Of a stretch of 64,000 bases of DNA, positions 25,511-35,225 are shown piece by piece. This stretch comes from Halanaerobium saccharolyticum (GTDB lineage: Bacteria; Bacillota; Halanaerobiia; Halanaerobiales; Halanaerobiaceae). The stretch is from assembly GCF_003259895.1 (NCBI RefSeq), contig NZ_QLME01000011.1:1-64000 (forward strand), in the 5' to 3' direction. How positions within the stretch are numbered: position 1 is the stretch's first letter; each line of letters starts with the position of its first letter. The position numbers were made by a program, and so were the translations under genes. The notes below the pieces were generated by a model. The model saw only the letters and a program-made list of their open reading frames with translations, was not told the origin of the DNA and made no database searches.

Positions 25511-26725
25511 TTACTGTTGATAGGTGCTTAAAAACTTCTCTAACCGACCAATAGCAATTTTTAGATCTTCTTCTGGTGGTAAAAAGACAAGTCTAAAGTG
25601 GTTTGGTTCTGGCCAATTAAAGCCGCTACCCTGAACTAAAAGCACCTTCTCCTGAGTTAAAAAATCAAGAATAAAACGCTCATCATTTGTAATATTAAAT
25701 CTCTCAGTCTCAATTTTTGGGAAAAGATACAGACCTGCCTCCGGTTTAACACAGCTAATCCCCGGTATATCTGTCAGCAGCTTATATGCTAAATCACGCT
25801 GATCCTTAAGTCGACCACCCGGCAGCACCAGATCATCAATACTCTGATATCCGCCCAGAGAAGTCTGAATAGCATACTGTGAGGGCACATTACTGCAGAG
25901 CCTCATAGAAGATAACATGTTTAAACCTTCAATATAGCTTTCTGCATGGTATTTTTGACCGCTGAGCATCATCCAGCCGGCTCTAAATCCAGGAACCCGG
26001 TGTGATTTGGAAAGTCCACTAAAAGTAACTACCAAAACATCCTCAGTCATAGTTGCAATTGAAGTATGCTCTGCTCCATTATAGGTTATTTTTTCATAAA
26101 TCTCATCACTGTAAATAATCAGCTCATTTTCCTTAGCAATCTCAATAATTCCTTCTAAAATCTCCTCCGGATAATTAGCTCCAGTTGGATTATTGGGATT
26201 TATAACAACAATTGCCCTGGTGTTATCATTAACCTTAGCTCTAATATCATCCAGGTCAGGGTACCACTTTGACTGTTCATCACAGATATAGTGAACAGCC
26301 TTACCCCCGGCAAGATTTACCGAAGCTGTCCAGAGAGGATAATCAGGTGTCGGAATTAAAACCTCATCCCCATTATCCAGCAGCCCCTGCATGGCCATTG
26401 TAATTAATTCACTGACCCCATTGCCGATATAAATATCATCAATCTCCACGTCCATAATTCCTTTTTTCTGATAATACTGCATTACTGCTTTTCGAGCCGG
26501 AAAAATTCCTTTAGATTCACAATATCCCTGCGAATTTTTTAAATTATACATTACATCATGGATAATTTCATCCGGGGCATTAAAACCAAAGGGAGCTGTG
26601 TTCCCAATATTCAGCTTATAAATATTATATCCTTCTTCTTCTAACCGAGTCGCCTCATCCAGAACCGGTCCTCGAATATCATAACAAACATTTTGCAATT
26701 TAAGCGATTTTTTAATATAATCCAT
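25511..26725 (-). CDS. Class I/II aminotransferase, alanine transaminase (AlaA) type
   Basis: A 404-residue PLP enzyme that moves amino groups between alanine (or another amino acid) and 2-oxoglutarate. It has GNGVSELITMA for the cofactor phosphate, INPNNPTGANYP, YSDEIYEKITY and the PLP lysine in SGLSKSHRVPGFRAGWM. The overall pattern is closest to AlaA; specificity is inferred. It is monocistronic between a response regulator and a nuclease gene. Confidence 0.9.
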   Translation of the reverse strand: MDYIKKSLKLQNVCYDIRGPVLDEATRLEEEGYNIYKLNIGNTAPFGFNAPDEIIHDVMYNLKNSQGYCESKGIFPARKAVMQYYQKKGIMDVEIDDIYIGNGVSELITMAMQGLLDNGDEVLIPTPDYPLWTASVNLAGGKAVHYICDEQSKWYPDLDDIRAKVNDNTRAIVVINPNNPTGANYPEEILEGIIEIAKENELIIYSDEIYEKITYNGAEHTSIATMTEDVLVVTFSGLSKSHRVPGFRAGWMMLSGQKYHAESYIEGLNMLSSMRLCSNVPSQYAIQTSLGGYQSIDDLVLPGGRLKDQRDLAYKLLTDIPGISCVKPEAGLYLFPKIETERFNITNDERFILDFLTQEKVLLVQGSGFNWPEPNHFRLVFLPPEEDLKIAIGRLEKFLSTYQQ

Positions 26726-26775
26726 ATTTCAACCTCCATTTTTACTCAATACTCGCTGCTCACTGGTCGCTTTCT

Positions 26776-27690
26776 TTATTCATAATACTTTTTCTTTCTC
26801 TTATTATTATACATTATTTTGTCCGCTTTTTTAAATATTTGATCTAAATTTTGTTCATTTTTGGTTTTGACAGCAAATCCAAGTGATAACCTGAGCTCTA
26901 CTACCAGCTCCTGCTGCTGATTATATTTTTTTAAATTAAATTTAAGCCGCTGGTAGATTTTATCAGCAGCCTCAAAACCTGTTTCCGGCAGAATAATTGC
27001 AAACTCGTCGCCACCAATTCTGGCAACTATATCTTCATTCCGACTTGACTCTTTTAAAACTTCTGCTGCCCCTTTGATGTACTGATCTCCCATTTTGTGA
27101 CCATAATTATCATTTATAAGTTTTAATTTGTCCAGATCAGCCACCATCAACGTAATCGGAAGTCTGCGGGAGGACGCCAGCCGCTTCAGTTCATTTTCAA
27201 AATATCTTCTGTTATATAATCCTGTCATTTCATCGTGAAAAGATAAATACTCTACTTCCTTCAGCAGCTCTTTAAGCTCATTATTAGTTTTTTCGAGCTT
27301 TCTCTGAGTTTCACTGAGTTTTAAATGAGTATTGACCCGTGCCAGAACCACTTCTTTTTGAAAGGGTTTAACAATATAATCTACTGCTCCTGCTTTTAAG
27401 CCCTTAACAATATCCTTGCTTTTATCCAGACCGCTGATAAATATAATAGGAATATTTTTAGTTTCTGGATCAGCCTTTAAACGACTGCAGACTTCAAAAC
27501 CGTCAATTTCGGGCATCATGATATCAAGCAGTATTAGATCTGGTTTTTTCATATTTACAAATTCTAAGGCCATCCTGCCGCTTCTGGCTAAAGAAATCCT
27601 GTAGGACTTTTCCTTTAATATATCACTTAATACCTGAATATTCAATTTGCTGTCGTCTACTATTAAAATAGTTTTATCTCTATTCAACAT
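26776..27690 (-). CDS. Response regulator with GGDEF diguanylate cyclase domain
   Basis: A 304-residue protein: a receiver domain (about 7-122; phosphoacceptor Asp in LILLDIMMPEIDGF, Lys in VKPF), a helical linker, and a GGDEF domain (about 150-300) with intact GGDEF and an RNED inhibitory site five residues upstream. It should make c-di-GMP when phosphorylated. The window also holds an HD-GYP protein (33423) and a c-di-GMP riboswitch (59131). No histidine kinase is adjacent. Confidence 0.93.
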   Translation of the reverse strand: MLNRDKTILIVDDSKLNIQVLSDILKEKSYRISLARSGRMALEFVNMKKPDLILLDIMMPEIDGFEVCSRLKADPETKNIPIIFISGLDKSKDIVKGLKAGAVDYIVKPFQKEVVLARVNTHLKLSETQRKLEKTNNELKELLKEVEYLSFHDEMTGLYNRRYFENELKRLASSRRLPITLMVADLDKLKLINDNYGHKMGDQYIKGAAEVLKESSRNEDIVARIGGDEFAIILPETGFEAADKIYQRLKFNLKKYNQQQELVVELRLSLGFAVKTKNEQNLDQIFKKADKIMYNNKRKKKYYE

Positions 27691-27762
27691 CCTATCTCCT
27701 CTTCCAGCAATATTGTTTACCCATCTTAGATCTGAATAAATTACTGTATCTATTATTTTAGT

Positions 27763-28959
27763 TTAAGAATTTAAAAAATCTATAGCAGCCTGGGCCATTA
27801 CAGCAACCCCATCTTTTAACACCGAATCATTAAATTTGAAATTCGACTGGTGATGATTAATTACTTTACCTTCAGGAGCAATCCCCAGGTAATAAAAGGC
27901 TGCTGGAACTTCTCTGCCGAAATAGGAAAAATCTTCTCCTCCCATTTCCGCCTTTTCTTTTTCTCGAACTCTGTTTTCACCCAACACCTTTTCTGCCGCT
28001 CCAGCCACTATTTTTATCATTTCAGAATCATTAACTACCGGTGGATAACCAAAAATATAATTGAATTCATAATCTGCTCCATAAATATCACAGATATTTT
28101 TAATTACTTTTTCGATATTTGCTGCCAGCTGTTCCCGGATCTCACTCTTTAAAGAGCGAACTGTAGCCTTCAGTACTGCCTGGTCCGGAATTACATTATG
28201 GGTGCTGCCTGCTTCAAAATTGCAGACAGAAATAACTGCTGACTCTAGAGGATCAATCCGGCGGCTGACAATTGTCTGCAGGGCAGAAATTATTTCGGCT
28301 CCAATTGGAATCGGATCAATAGTATTCTGCGGTCGGGCAGCATGACCACCTTTGCCGATTATTTTTAGATCAAAACGGTCAGGTGAGGCCATAAAAGGAC
28401 CACTTTTATACTCTACAACTCCTTCAGGACTGCTGCCCCAGAGATGAAGACCAATCGCTGCATCAACATCAGGGTTTTGGAGCACTCCTTCTTTGATCAT
28501 CCCCTCAGCCCCACCTGAGGTCTCCTCCCCCGGTTGAAAAAGAAATTTTAAATTACCATTAAAATCGGCAGCCAGTTCTTTGAGCGCCAGGGCAGTTCCA
28601 ATCAAAATCGCAGTATGTCCATCATGACCACAGGCATGCATGATTCCTTCATTTTTTGACTTAAACTTAAGCTCATTCTTCTCTTCTACCGGCAGAGCAT
28701 CCATATCAGCCCTGATTAAAAGAGTTTTAGCCTCAGAGTCACTGCTGTTTCTAAAAGTTGCAGTGACTCCCGTCCCAAAAATATTCTCTCTAACTTCAAA
28801 TCCAAATTTCTTCATTTCTGCTGCTGCCAGGGCTGCTGTTTTATTCTCTGAAAAAGACAGCTCTGGATTTTGATGAATCTGATGTCTAATCTTAATCACA
28901 TATTCCTCAACTTCTGCTGCTTTTTCTTTTATTTTCTGACTGAGATCATTCTGATTCAT
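27763..28959 (-). CDS. M20-family amidohydrolase (N-acyl-amino acid hydrolase type)
   Basis: A 398-residue metallopeptidase-fold enzyme that removes acyl groups from amino acids or similar amides. Metal ligands are visible in HACGHDGHT, FQPGEETSGGAEGM, GLHLWG and MGGEDFSYF. The substrate is not predictable. It ends one codon from the chemoreceptor stop, so it follows that gene in one transcript. Confidence 0.92.
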   Translation of the reverse strand: MNQNDLSQKIKEKAAEVEEYVIKIRHQIHQNPELSFSENKTAALAAAEMKKFGFEVRENIFGTGVTATFRNSSDSEAKTLLIRADMDALPVEEKNELKFKSKNEGIMHACGHDGHTAILIGTALALKELAADFNGNLKFLFQPGEETSGGAEGMIKEGVLQNPDVDAAIGLHLWGSSPEGVVEYKSGPFMASPDRFDLKIIGKGGHAARPQNTIDPIPIGAEIISALQTIVSRRIDPLESAVISVCNFEAGSTHNVIPDQAVLKATVRSLKSEIREQLAANIEKVIKNICDIYGADYEFNYIFGYPPVVNDSEMIKIVAGAAEKVLGENRVREKEKAEMGGEDFSYFGREVPAAFYYLGIAPEGKVINHHQSNFKFNDSVLKDGVAVMAQAAIDFLNS

Positions 28960-28960
28960 T

Positions 28961-30646
28961 TTATTTCACCTCAAAATTTTTGATAAGTGACTGTAAATGT
29001 TTTGCCATATTTTCCAGTTCATCTGCAGAAGCGGATATTTCCTCTACAGTTGCACTCTGTTCTTCTGCTAGAGCAGAAACCTCCTCTGCACTGGCAGAAT
29101 TATTTTCTATTGCACTACCTACAGAATCTACCGCATTATTGATTGTATCAATAATTTCATCAAGATGATCTGCAAACTGATGCATTTCTTTTACCTTTTT
29201 ATTTGTTTTTTCTGAGGCAGTAACCATTTGATCCAGAGAATCTCCAGCTTCATTGATAATCTGAATCTGCTTATTTACCTCTTCAATATTGGTATCCATC
29301 GAATTAACAGTTGCAGTAGTTTCGGACTGAATATCCTCAATTAAAGAGCTGATCTGAGTTGTTACTTCAGAAGATTCTTCAGCCAGTTCTCTAACTTCTT
29401 CAGCTACAACTGAGAAACCTCTGCCCTTTTCCCCGGCCCGGGCTGCCTCAATTGCTGCATTCAAAGCCAGCAGATTGGTCTGCGAAGAAATGCCTTCTAT
29501 CATTTCTACCATTTGACCAATTTCTTGAGACCGCTTACCCAGCTTTTCAATGGCTTCAGTCGCAAAGTTTACAGTCTCACTGACCACATCCAGCTGACTG
29601 ATTGCCTGGCGGATAGCTTTTTGACCCATTTCTGCAGATTCTGCCGACTGATCTGCCATCTTTAAACTTTCTTCTGTGTTGGCTTTTAAAGTTTTACCTT
29701 CCTGATTAAGCTGTTTTGCTACATTTTTGACTTCTGCTATTTCATTACCAATCTCGGAACTGCTCTCTGCAACTTCAGTAATACTGCGGGCAATATCTTC
29801 AGAACCGCGGCCGGTATCTTCCGAAACTGCATTCAGATCTTTAACAGCTGTCACAACAGCATCGCTATTGTCATCAATATTATTAACTAAATCACGTAAG
29901 GTGTCAATCATCTTATTAAAAGCACCCACAAGTGTTCCCAACTCATCAGTTTTCTTTGACTGCACTTTATTCCTTAAATCACCTGCTGCCACTTTATCTG
30001 CCTGCTCAACCAGCTGGTTAATCGGACCGACTGTAGTTTTAGTTAAAATCCAGGCAATTAAAGCTGCCAGCAGTAAAGTAATTACAGTCACAGAGTAGAA
30101 AATGAGATCAGATAGTTCCATCATTTCATTTTTTTCTACATTCATTTCTTCAATCTCAGCTTCAGTTAGCTGAATCATCTCGCCTAAATTTTCCCGAACA
30201 AGCATTAAATTAGGTTTAATATCTTGATTAAAGACTCTTAAGGATTCCTCCTGCTCACCAGAGGTGAAAAGTGTTACAACTTCCTGTCCGTGTCTATGTA
30301 AATTTCTATGCGGCTCTTCCATTGCCTCATAGGGTTCTCTAAAATAATCTTCTGGAGTCATATCATAATACCACTAACCCAGGTTACATTCTGTGTGATC
30401 ACCCAGCTCAGGTGCTGCTCCTCCAACAAACATATCATAAAGACTGATCATCCAGAGATGATGATCAATTTCTAAATTAGCTAACTGTAATTGAAATTCG
30501 TTCATTTCTGCTATTTCTTCTTCCATCTCAATTACCTGCTGTGAATAATAATGCTGCACATAACTTCCAACAGCAAACAAAACAATTATAACCAAAAAAG
30601 ACAGCACAAACTTTGCGAACATAGATCCCTTAATTTTTTTAAACAA
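28961..30646 (-). pseudogene. Methyl-accepting chemotaxis protein interrupted by an in-frame TAG
   Basis: One continuous frame of 561 codons with a single TAG at 30374-30376 (codon 91). Parts: membrane helix (about 10-28), a sensor region (about 40-185), second helix (about 200-225), HAMP, and a complete signalling domain with [20 protein letters not shown]. The sensor has H...W, C-x-L-G-[TAG]-W-Y-Y and P-H-x-x-L-H, which resembles a zinc-binding CZB-type core where a lysine usually precedes W-Y-Y, so AAG to TAG is the simplest explanation. A shorter protein could start at 30361 but would lack the first helix. TAG is used as a normal stop by hydG and the DUF2089 gene. Confidence 0.8.
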
Positions 30647-30694
30647 TGTCTTCCCCCCGTTTGTTAGTTCTCTATATTTTTTGAAATTTTTCCC

Positions 30695-31123
30695 CTATAG
30701 TTTAAAAACTGCTGTTATTTTATTGCCAGCAGAATTAAATTTCATTTGATCTGAAACCTGATTTATCATTTTTAAACCTCTACCTTTTTCTGCAAAACTG
30801 GGCTTGATTTCTAAATCACAATTTTCCCAGTCAAATCCTGGCCCCGGGTCTTTTACCTTAAATACAATTTTTTCGCTGCAGATCTGCAGCTCAAGCTTAA
30901 TTTTAAAATTTTTTAAGCGCCCATTCTTTTCAGCAGCCAGAGCATATCCGTGTTCAATTGCATTTGCCAGCATTTCGCGAGCTGCAATTTCGAGACAAAA
31001 CTTGATTTCTGCAGCCGAAACAGCCGAATTATCAAGCTCTAAAAATATCTTTTCTAAAAGCGGAGAAATTTCCTCCGCCTTACAAGCTATCTCATAATTT
31101 TTTTCCACTCTTGAACTCTGCAT
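30695..31123 (-). CDS. RsbW-type ATP-binding regulatory kinase
   Basis: A 142-residue GHKL ATPase of the anti-sigma-factor class: N-box REMLANAIEHGYA, G1 box VKDPGPGFDW and G2 box KGRGLKMI. Such kinases phosphorylate STAS antagonists and bind a target when the antagonist is phosphorylated. It lies with two STAS genes and a PP2C phosphatase. No sigma factor is encoded beside it, so the target may be a different protein. Confidence 0.88.
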   Translation of the reverse strand: MQSSRVEKNYEIACKAEEISPLLEKIFLELDNSAVSAAEIKFCLEIAAREMLANAIEHGYALAAEKNGRLKNFKIKLELQICSEKIVFKVKDPGPGFDWENCDLEIKPSFAEKGRGLKMINQVSDQMKFNSAGNKITAVFKL

Positions 31124-31166
31124 TTAATACACCTCAGCCCTGGTAATTAATCTGCTAATTAATAAG

Positions 31167-31520
31167 TTAAACCGGTTCTTCCTCCATCGCCTCTTCGACT
31201 CCGGCATAAACTGGAATTATTTCTTGCAGTTTAGTAACTTCAAAAACTCTTTTGATTTTCTCATTTGCGGCTGCTACAGCTAAAGTCCCCTTTTTGTTAC
31301 GCATAAATTTAAACAGCGATAAAATTAATCCTACTCCAGAACTATCTAAGTAGGAAACATTGGCCAGATCAATAACCAGCTTGTTAACTCCTTCGTTTTT
31401 AGAAAGCATTTGTTTTGCTTCTTCTTTTAACTGATTTGAATTATCAAAAATAACTTCTCCCTCAAATTTTAAAACTGCTTTATTGTTTTCTACCAGCAAT
31501 TTCAATGATTCTTTTAACAA
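31167..31520 (-). CDS. STAS-domain anti-sigma antagonist (first)
   Basis: About 117 residues, single STAS domain. The phosphorylatable serine lies in YLDSSGVGLIL. The TTG at 31520 has GGGGTG six bases upstream; the GTG at 31529 lies inside that SD and is less likely. It precedes the ATP-binding kinase and probably serves as its substrate. Confidence 0.87.
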   Translation of the reverse strand: MLKESLKLLVENNKAVLKFEGEVIFDNSNQLKEEAKQMLSKNEGVNKLVIDLANVSYLDSSGVGLILSLFKFMRNKKGTLAVAAANEKIKRVFEVTKLQEIIPVYAGVEEAMEEEPV

Positions 31521-31604
31521 TTTAAACACCCCACTTTTTATTTTTATTATTCCAGGCTGAGAGACTGCACCAGCTATAGCATAAATTCCGGCATTAGCTA
31601 AATT

Positions 31605-32954
31605 CTAATTTAAATCATCTTCTTTGATTAACATTAGATACATTCTGTTATTGGAAGCCGTATGGCTGAAATAAATTTCCTTTTTATTAAATGAAATATC
31701 TGCTTCCCCATTTTGAGACCGATTTAAGTCTTTTTCTGCAATTGAAATTAAATCCGGATAATAATTTAAAATCGAATCCCAGCCGGTTTTATCATTTAAA
31801 TTTTCCAGACTGAACATTAAAAGCTGCTGCTTATTGAGAGCTTTAATTTTAAGTTTAAACTCCGGATTTTTTAAGAGATCAGTTATAATGTCTTTAAATG
31901 TCTGCAGCAGAGGGTGCTCAGACCATAAATTCTGATCTAAAAACTCCTTAATTTCAGCTGCTTCTGCATTATTATTTTCCTGATCAAAAATACAGTTAAT
32001 AATCTCACCTGCAGGTCTTTCCACTAACAAAAATGTAATATCATCTTTACCTGGACTATCATTAGTAAACTTATAAAAATCACTGCGAATTAAATCTTTT
32101 AAAAATGGTGCCGGCAAAAATTTATATTTTTTTAAAATTCCCTGCAGCTGCTGAAAATACTGCTGCTGACCATTGCTCTGTTCCAGCAGACCATCGGTAG
32201 AAAGCATCAAGGTATTATTTTTTTCAAAATTAAGAGTCTGTTCCTCCCGGCTGTCTGGAAGAGCACCCAGAGCTGCAGAAATAGGGAGCCCGCCAATATT
32301 TATTTCCTTTATCTGCTCCTCCTGGTCCAGTTTGTAGATTGGATATTGAAAACCACCACTGCTGTAATTTAAAGTGCTTTTTTTCTTGTCAAGGACAGCA
32401 ATAAATAGACAGACCAGATAATCATCGGGGAAACCTTCATTCTGATAACGCTGATCAATGTAATTCATCAATTTACTGGTTGATATTTTCTCTCCCGGAC
32501 TGTGCCGCAGTTTAAAATAGTTTTCAATACTGTCATTAACAAAGATTGATAGGAGAGTACTATCAATTCCATGTCCGGAAACATCGAAAAAATAAAGCAA
32601 ATATTGGTCAAAAAAAGAATCCAGAGCCCCATGATCTATTTTAAAAACATTATAATAATCCCCACCAATATACTCAGCCGGTTGATAGTAATCACTGATA
32701 AAATAATCAGCGGGCTCAGCTAATTTGTCAGGCAGCATTCGCTGGTGAATATTTCTGGCTTTTTTAAGTTTTGATTTGAGATCATCTTCCAGTTCTTTAA
32801 TTTTACCGTGCTGTTCTTTTAACTTTAAGTTCTTAATTTCTGCCTGAGACTCCAATTTTCGAAAATCTTTTTTATCAATCATAATTTTAACTGCCAGTAC
32901 TATAATTAAAGCTGTCATTAAAAATAAAAGCAGCAGCATTAATGATAAATTCAT
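31605..32954 (-). CDS. Membrane-anchored PP2C/SpoIIE-family serine phosphatase
   Basis: About 449 residues. An N-terminal helix (about 4-25) and coiled coil precede a PP2C domain (about 70-305; YIGGDYYNVF, FFDVSGHGIDSTLL and GKDDITFLLV carry the metal-binding aspartates). The last 130 residues have no clear family. It would dephosphorylate the neighbouring STAS proteins, reversing the kinase. The ATG at 32954 has AGAAGG nine bases upstream and is favoured over the ATG at 32963. Confidence 0.9.
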   Translation of the reverse strand: MNLSLMLLLLFLMTALIIVLAVKIMIDKKDFRKLESQAEIKNLKLKEQHGKIKELEDDLKSKLKKARNIHQRMLPDKLAEPADYFISDYYQPAEYIGGDYYNVFKIDHGALDSFFDQYLLYFFDVSGHGIDSTLLSIFVNDSIENYFKLRHSPGEKISTSKLMNYIDQRYQNEGFPDDYLVCLFIAVLDKKKSTLNYSSGGFQYPIYKLDQEEQIKEINIGGLPISAALGALPDSREEQTLNFEKNNTLMLSTDGLLEQSNGQQQYFQQLQGILKKYKFLPAPFLKDLIRSDFYKFTNDSPGKDDITFLLVERPAGEIINCIFDQENNNAEAAEIKEFLDQNLWSEHPLLQTFKDIITDLLKNPEFKLKIKALNKQQLLMFSLENLNDKTGWDSILNYYPDLISIAEKDLNRSQNGEADISFNKKEIYFSHTASNNRMYLMLIKEDDLN

Positions 32955-33060
32955 AGGGCCCATCCTTCTCGAATCATTATATTTTAAAAATTAAGTTCTG
33001 ATAGTTTTAAGTATATAATTTTAAGCTTAAAAAATCAATCTCTAGCCGCCATTGAATAAA

Positions 33061-33372
33061 TTAAGCTTCAATTTTTATGACCTTATTTAAATGAATCATC
33101 TCAAACATGTTTTTAATATAATCACTTTTTACATTTCTAATAATTAAAGTTCCCTCTTTTTCTTTTAACTTTTTCTGGAAAAGCAGCAGTTTACCTAAAC
33201 CGGAACTGTCAATGCTTTTAACCTCAGAAAAATCTAAGACAACCTTTTTGTAATCCTGCTCAAATACCTGCAGCAGTTCTGCTTTTAACTGCTGAGAATT
33301 GGAAAAATCTATATCCCCCTGCGGACTAATTACAACTTCACTGCTGTCAATTTCTGTTATTTTATTTTCCAT
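33061..33372 (-). CDS. STAS-domain anti-sigma antagonist (second)
   Basis: A 103-residue STAS protein with the phosphoserine motif SIDSSGLGKLLLF. The start at 33372 is set by GGGGGA six bases upstream. It lies between the HD-GYP and phosphatase genes. Two different antagonists in one module suggests two input or output branches. Confidence 0.88.
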   Translation of the reverse strand: MENKITEIDSSEVVISPQGDIDFSNSQQLKAELLQVFEQDYKKVVLDFSEVKSIDSSGLGKLLLFQKKLKEKEGTLIIRNVKSDYIKNMFEMIHLNKVIKIEA

Positions 33373-33422
33373 TTTTATCCCCCATTTTTTATTAAGTTCC
33401 CTCAAATCAAATTGTTTTTAAT

Positions 33423-34670
33423 TTAGACTGCATTTTTCAGGACAGAAATAACATCTGCATCCAGTTTCAAATCCTGCTGCATTTGATCAATAATTTCTAA
33501 AGCTCTGGTAATCGAAAAAGCCGACCGATAAGGCCTGTCCTCAGTCAGTGCCTGAAAAACATCACTTACTGCCATAATTCTACTGCCCATATTTAAATCT
33601 TTTCCCCGGATTCTAAAAGGATAGCCGGTGCCATCCAGTCGTTCATGGTGAAAACCTGCCCACTGCGGTATACTGCCCAGCCCCTCAATCTTATCCAGCA
33701 GTGTATGAGTATAAAAAGTATGCTGTTTTACAACTCTGTATTCTAGTTCTGTCAGCTCTCCCTTTTTTTCGATAATCTCATTGGGAACAATTAACTTTCC
33801 CAGATCATGAAAAAGGCCGGCAATTCTAACTGCTCTCTGCTCCTCTAAACTGTAACCAAGATCATTTGTAAGCATGGCAGCAATTGTTGCTACCCCTGAA
33901 CTGTGGCGGGAGGTAAAGGGGCTGACTCGATCAATTAAATGGGCAACTATACTGGCCAGTGATTCCAGATCACTTAAGTTAATATTAGTTTTAGTCTTTT
34001 GACCCCATCTTTCCAGAATATTATTATATTCCTTTACCTTTAAATTAAGCCAGAAAGATTCTTTCTGGGCCAGGGCAGAAAATATTTTTACCAGCTCTGG
34101 GTCAAACCAGCTCCCAGATTTAGCATTAATCTCCCGCCTGATCCCCTCCACCTGATTTAAAATGAATGTATCTGACTCAATCAGTGATTCAATTCTATCT
34201 GCCAGATGAATAATTCTGCTGGCCAGAGGAATCTGAGTTTTTCTAATTAAATTAAAATTCTTTCCCTCCCATTTGTGATGATGATAATGAATAATATCAG
34301 CCAGATCAGGCATAAAAGTTAATTTTTCTATCAGCTTTGAGCCAAGCTTACAGTGGGATTCAGCAAGTTCCAGATCTATCTGAAAAACCCTTTTTGCTTT
34401 TGCCTTATTTTCATAATCCACGATACCTACATCATGAACCAGAGCTGCCAGCACGAGTTGATTTAGCTCCTCTGCCTCCAATTCCAGCAGACCTCCAATT
34501 TCCAGAGCAATGTAAGCAACTCTGCGGGAATGATCCAGAATTTCAAAATTACCCATATCTAAAGCACTGGAAAGAGTGATAAAAAGCTCACTTAACCTCA
34601 TTTCAGAATTGGGAAGATTACCTAATTTTTTTATTTCAACTTTTTTTACTCTATTTTTAGTCTGTCTCAA
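33423..34670 (-). CDS. Tandem HD / HD-GYP domain protein, probable c-di-GMP phosphodiesterase
   Basis: About 415 residues with two related halves. The C-terminal half (about 235-410) is a full HD-GYP domain: RHSSGVATIAA, LFHDLGKLIVP, and HHERLDGTGYP. The N-terminal half (about 35-190) keeps LVHDVGIVD and HYHHHKWEG but lacks the GYP loop, so it may be a degenerate copy. It likely breaks c-di-GMP to pGpG or GMP. The TTG at 34670 lies eight bases after GGAGG; a longer reading would start inside that SD. Confidence 0.88.
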   Translation of the reverse strand: MRQTKNRVKKVEIKKLGNLPNSEMRLSELFITLSSALDMGNFEILDHSRRVAYIALEIGGLLELEAEELNQLVLAALVHDVGIVDYENKAKAKRVFQIDLELAESHCKLGSKLIEKLTFMPDLADIIHYHHHKWEGKNFNLIRKTQIPLASRIIHLADRIESLIESDTFILNQVEGIRREINAKSGSWFDPELVKIFSALAQKESFWLNLKVKEYNNILERWGQKTKTNINLSDLESLASIVAHLIDRVSPFTSRHSSGVATIAAMLTNDLGYSLEEQRAVRIAGLFHDLGKLIVPNEIIEKKGELTELEYRVVKQHTFYTHTLLDKIEGLGSIPQWAGFHHERLDGTGYPFRIRGKDLNMGSRIMAVSDVFQALTEDRPYRSAFSITRALEIIDQMQQDLKLDADVISVLKNAV

Positions 34671-34722
34671 AATAATAGCCTCCAATAAATAATCTAATTA
34701 TCGTTAACCTGATTGTCTTCAA

Positions 34723-34923
34723 CTACTTATCTTTTAAGTGGTCCTTTAAAGCTTCATAACGAGAACGCAGGAGTTTCTCATGTCCTATCTCATCTTTAAT
34801 CAGCTGTTCAAAAAGAGCTTTTGCCTGCTCATCATCAGTCTGTTCCTTTAAGTATTGATATTTTTTTTGAGCGGCAATTTCATCATCTATAGCTTCTAAT
34901 AATCCTTCTAATACTGGGTCCAT
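34723..34923 (-). CDS. Small ferritin-like / rubrerythrin-half protein
   Basis: A 66-residue helical protein with AIDDEIAAQKKYQYL and KDEIGHEKLL, the E-x6-Y and E-x-x-H patterns of a rubrerythrin-type di-iron helix pair. Two helices cannot make a full site, so it probably dimerizes. The ATG at 34923 follows AGAGGGA; the upstream reading has no support. The 180 bases further upstream hold the terminator at 35111. Confidence 0.75.
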   Translation of the reverse strand: MDPVLEGLLEAIDDEIAAQKKYQYLKEQTDDEQAKALFEQLIKDEIGHEKLLRSRYEALKDHLKDK

Positions 34924-35110
34924 AATTATCCCTCTTTCTTTTTTTATTTTTAAGTAATCAGCTTTAATTTTTAAGCAATCAGCAAAATATACCTGATTTT
35001 CAAAACCTGAACTTTTATCAAAACTTTTAAAGCGATTTAAAAATAAATACCAATTAGATATTCTAATAATATTATTAAACATCAACCGAAAAGCACCTGT
35101 TTTTTTCGAC

Positions 35111-35166
35111 AAAAAACCCTAAATTTAACAAATAGCAATTAACTGCTTTTATGTTTAAATTTAGGG
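35111..35166 (-). terminator. Terminator of the antiporter operon
   Basis: CCCTAAATTTAA and TTAAATTTAGGG pair exactly over 12 bases. Six U residues follow on the minus strand. It lies about 60 bases past the last antiporter gene. Confidence 0.85.
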
Positions 35167-35225
35167 AGTCAGTAAATATTTATTTTTAAGCCAGAAAAAT
35201 TATTATTAAAGTAAAATTAAGATCT

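Noticed and set aside
28961-30361. Chemoreceptor starting at the ATG at 30361
   Set aside because: The upstream frame is the same, carries the first membrane helix and matches the expected sensor sequence, so this is an interrupted gene rather than a shorter one.
30374-30376. TAG as a pyrrolysine codon
   Set aside because: No pyl genes are in the window, other genes here end in TAG, and a chemoreceptor is not a known pyrrolysine protein. Kept only as a check.
34924-35112. Longer N-terminus of the ferritin-like protein
   Set aside because: The extra residues are low-complexity and lack an SD, while AGAGGGA precedes the ATG at 34923.
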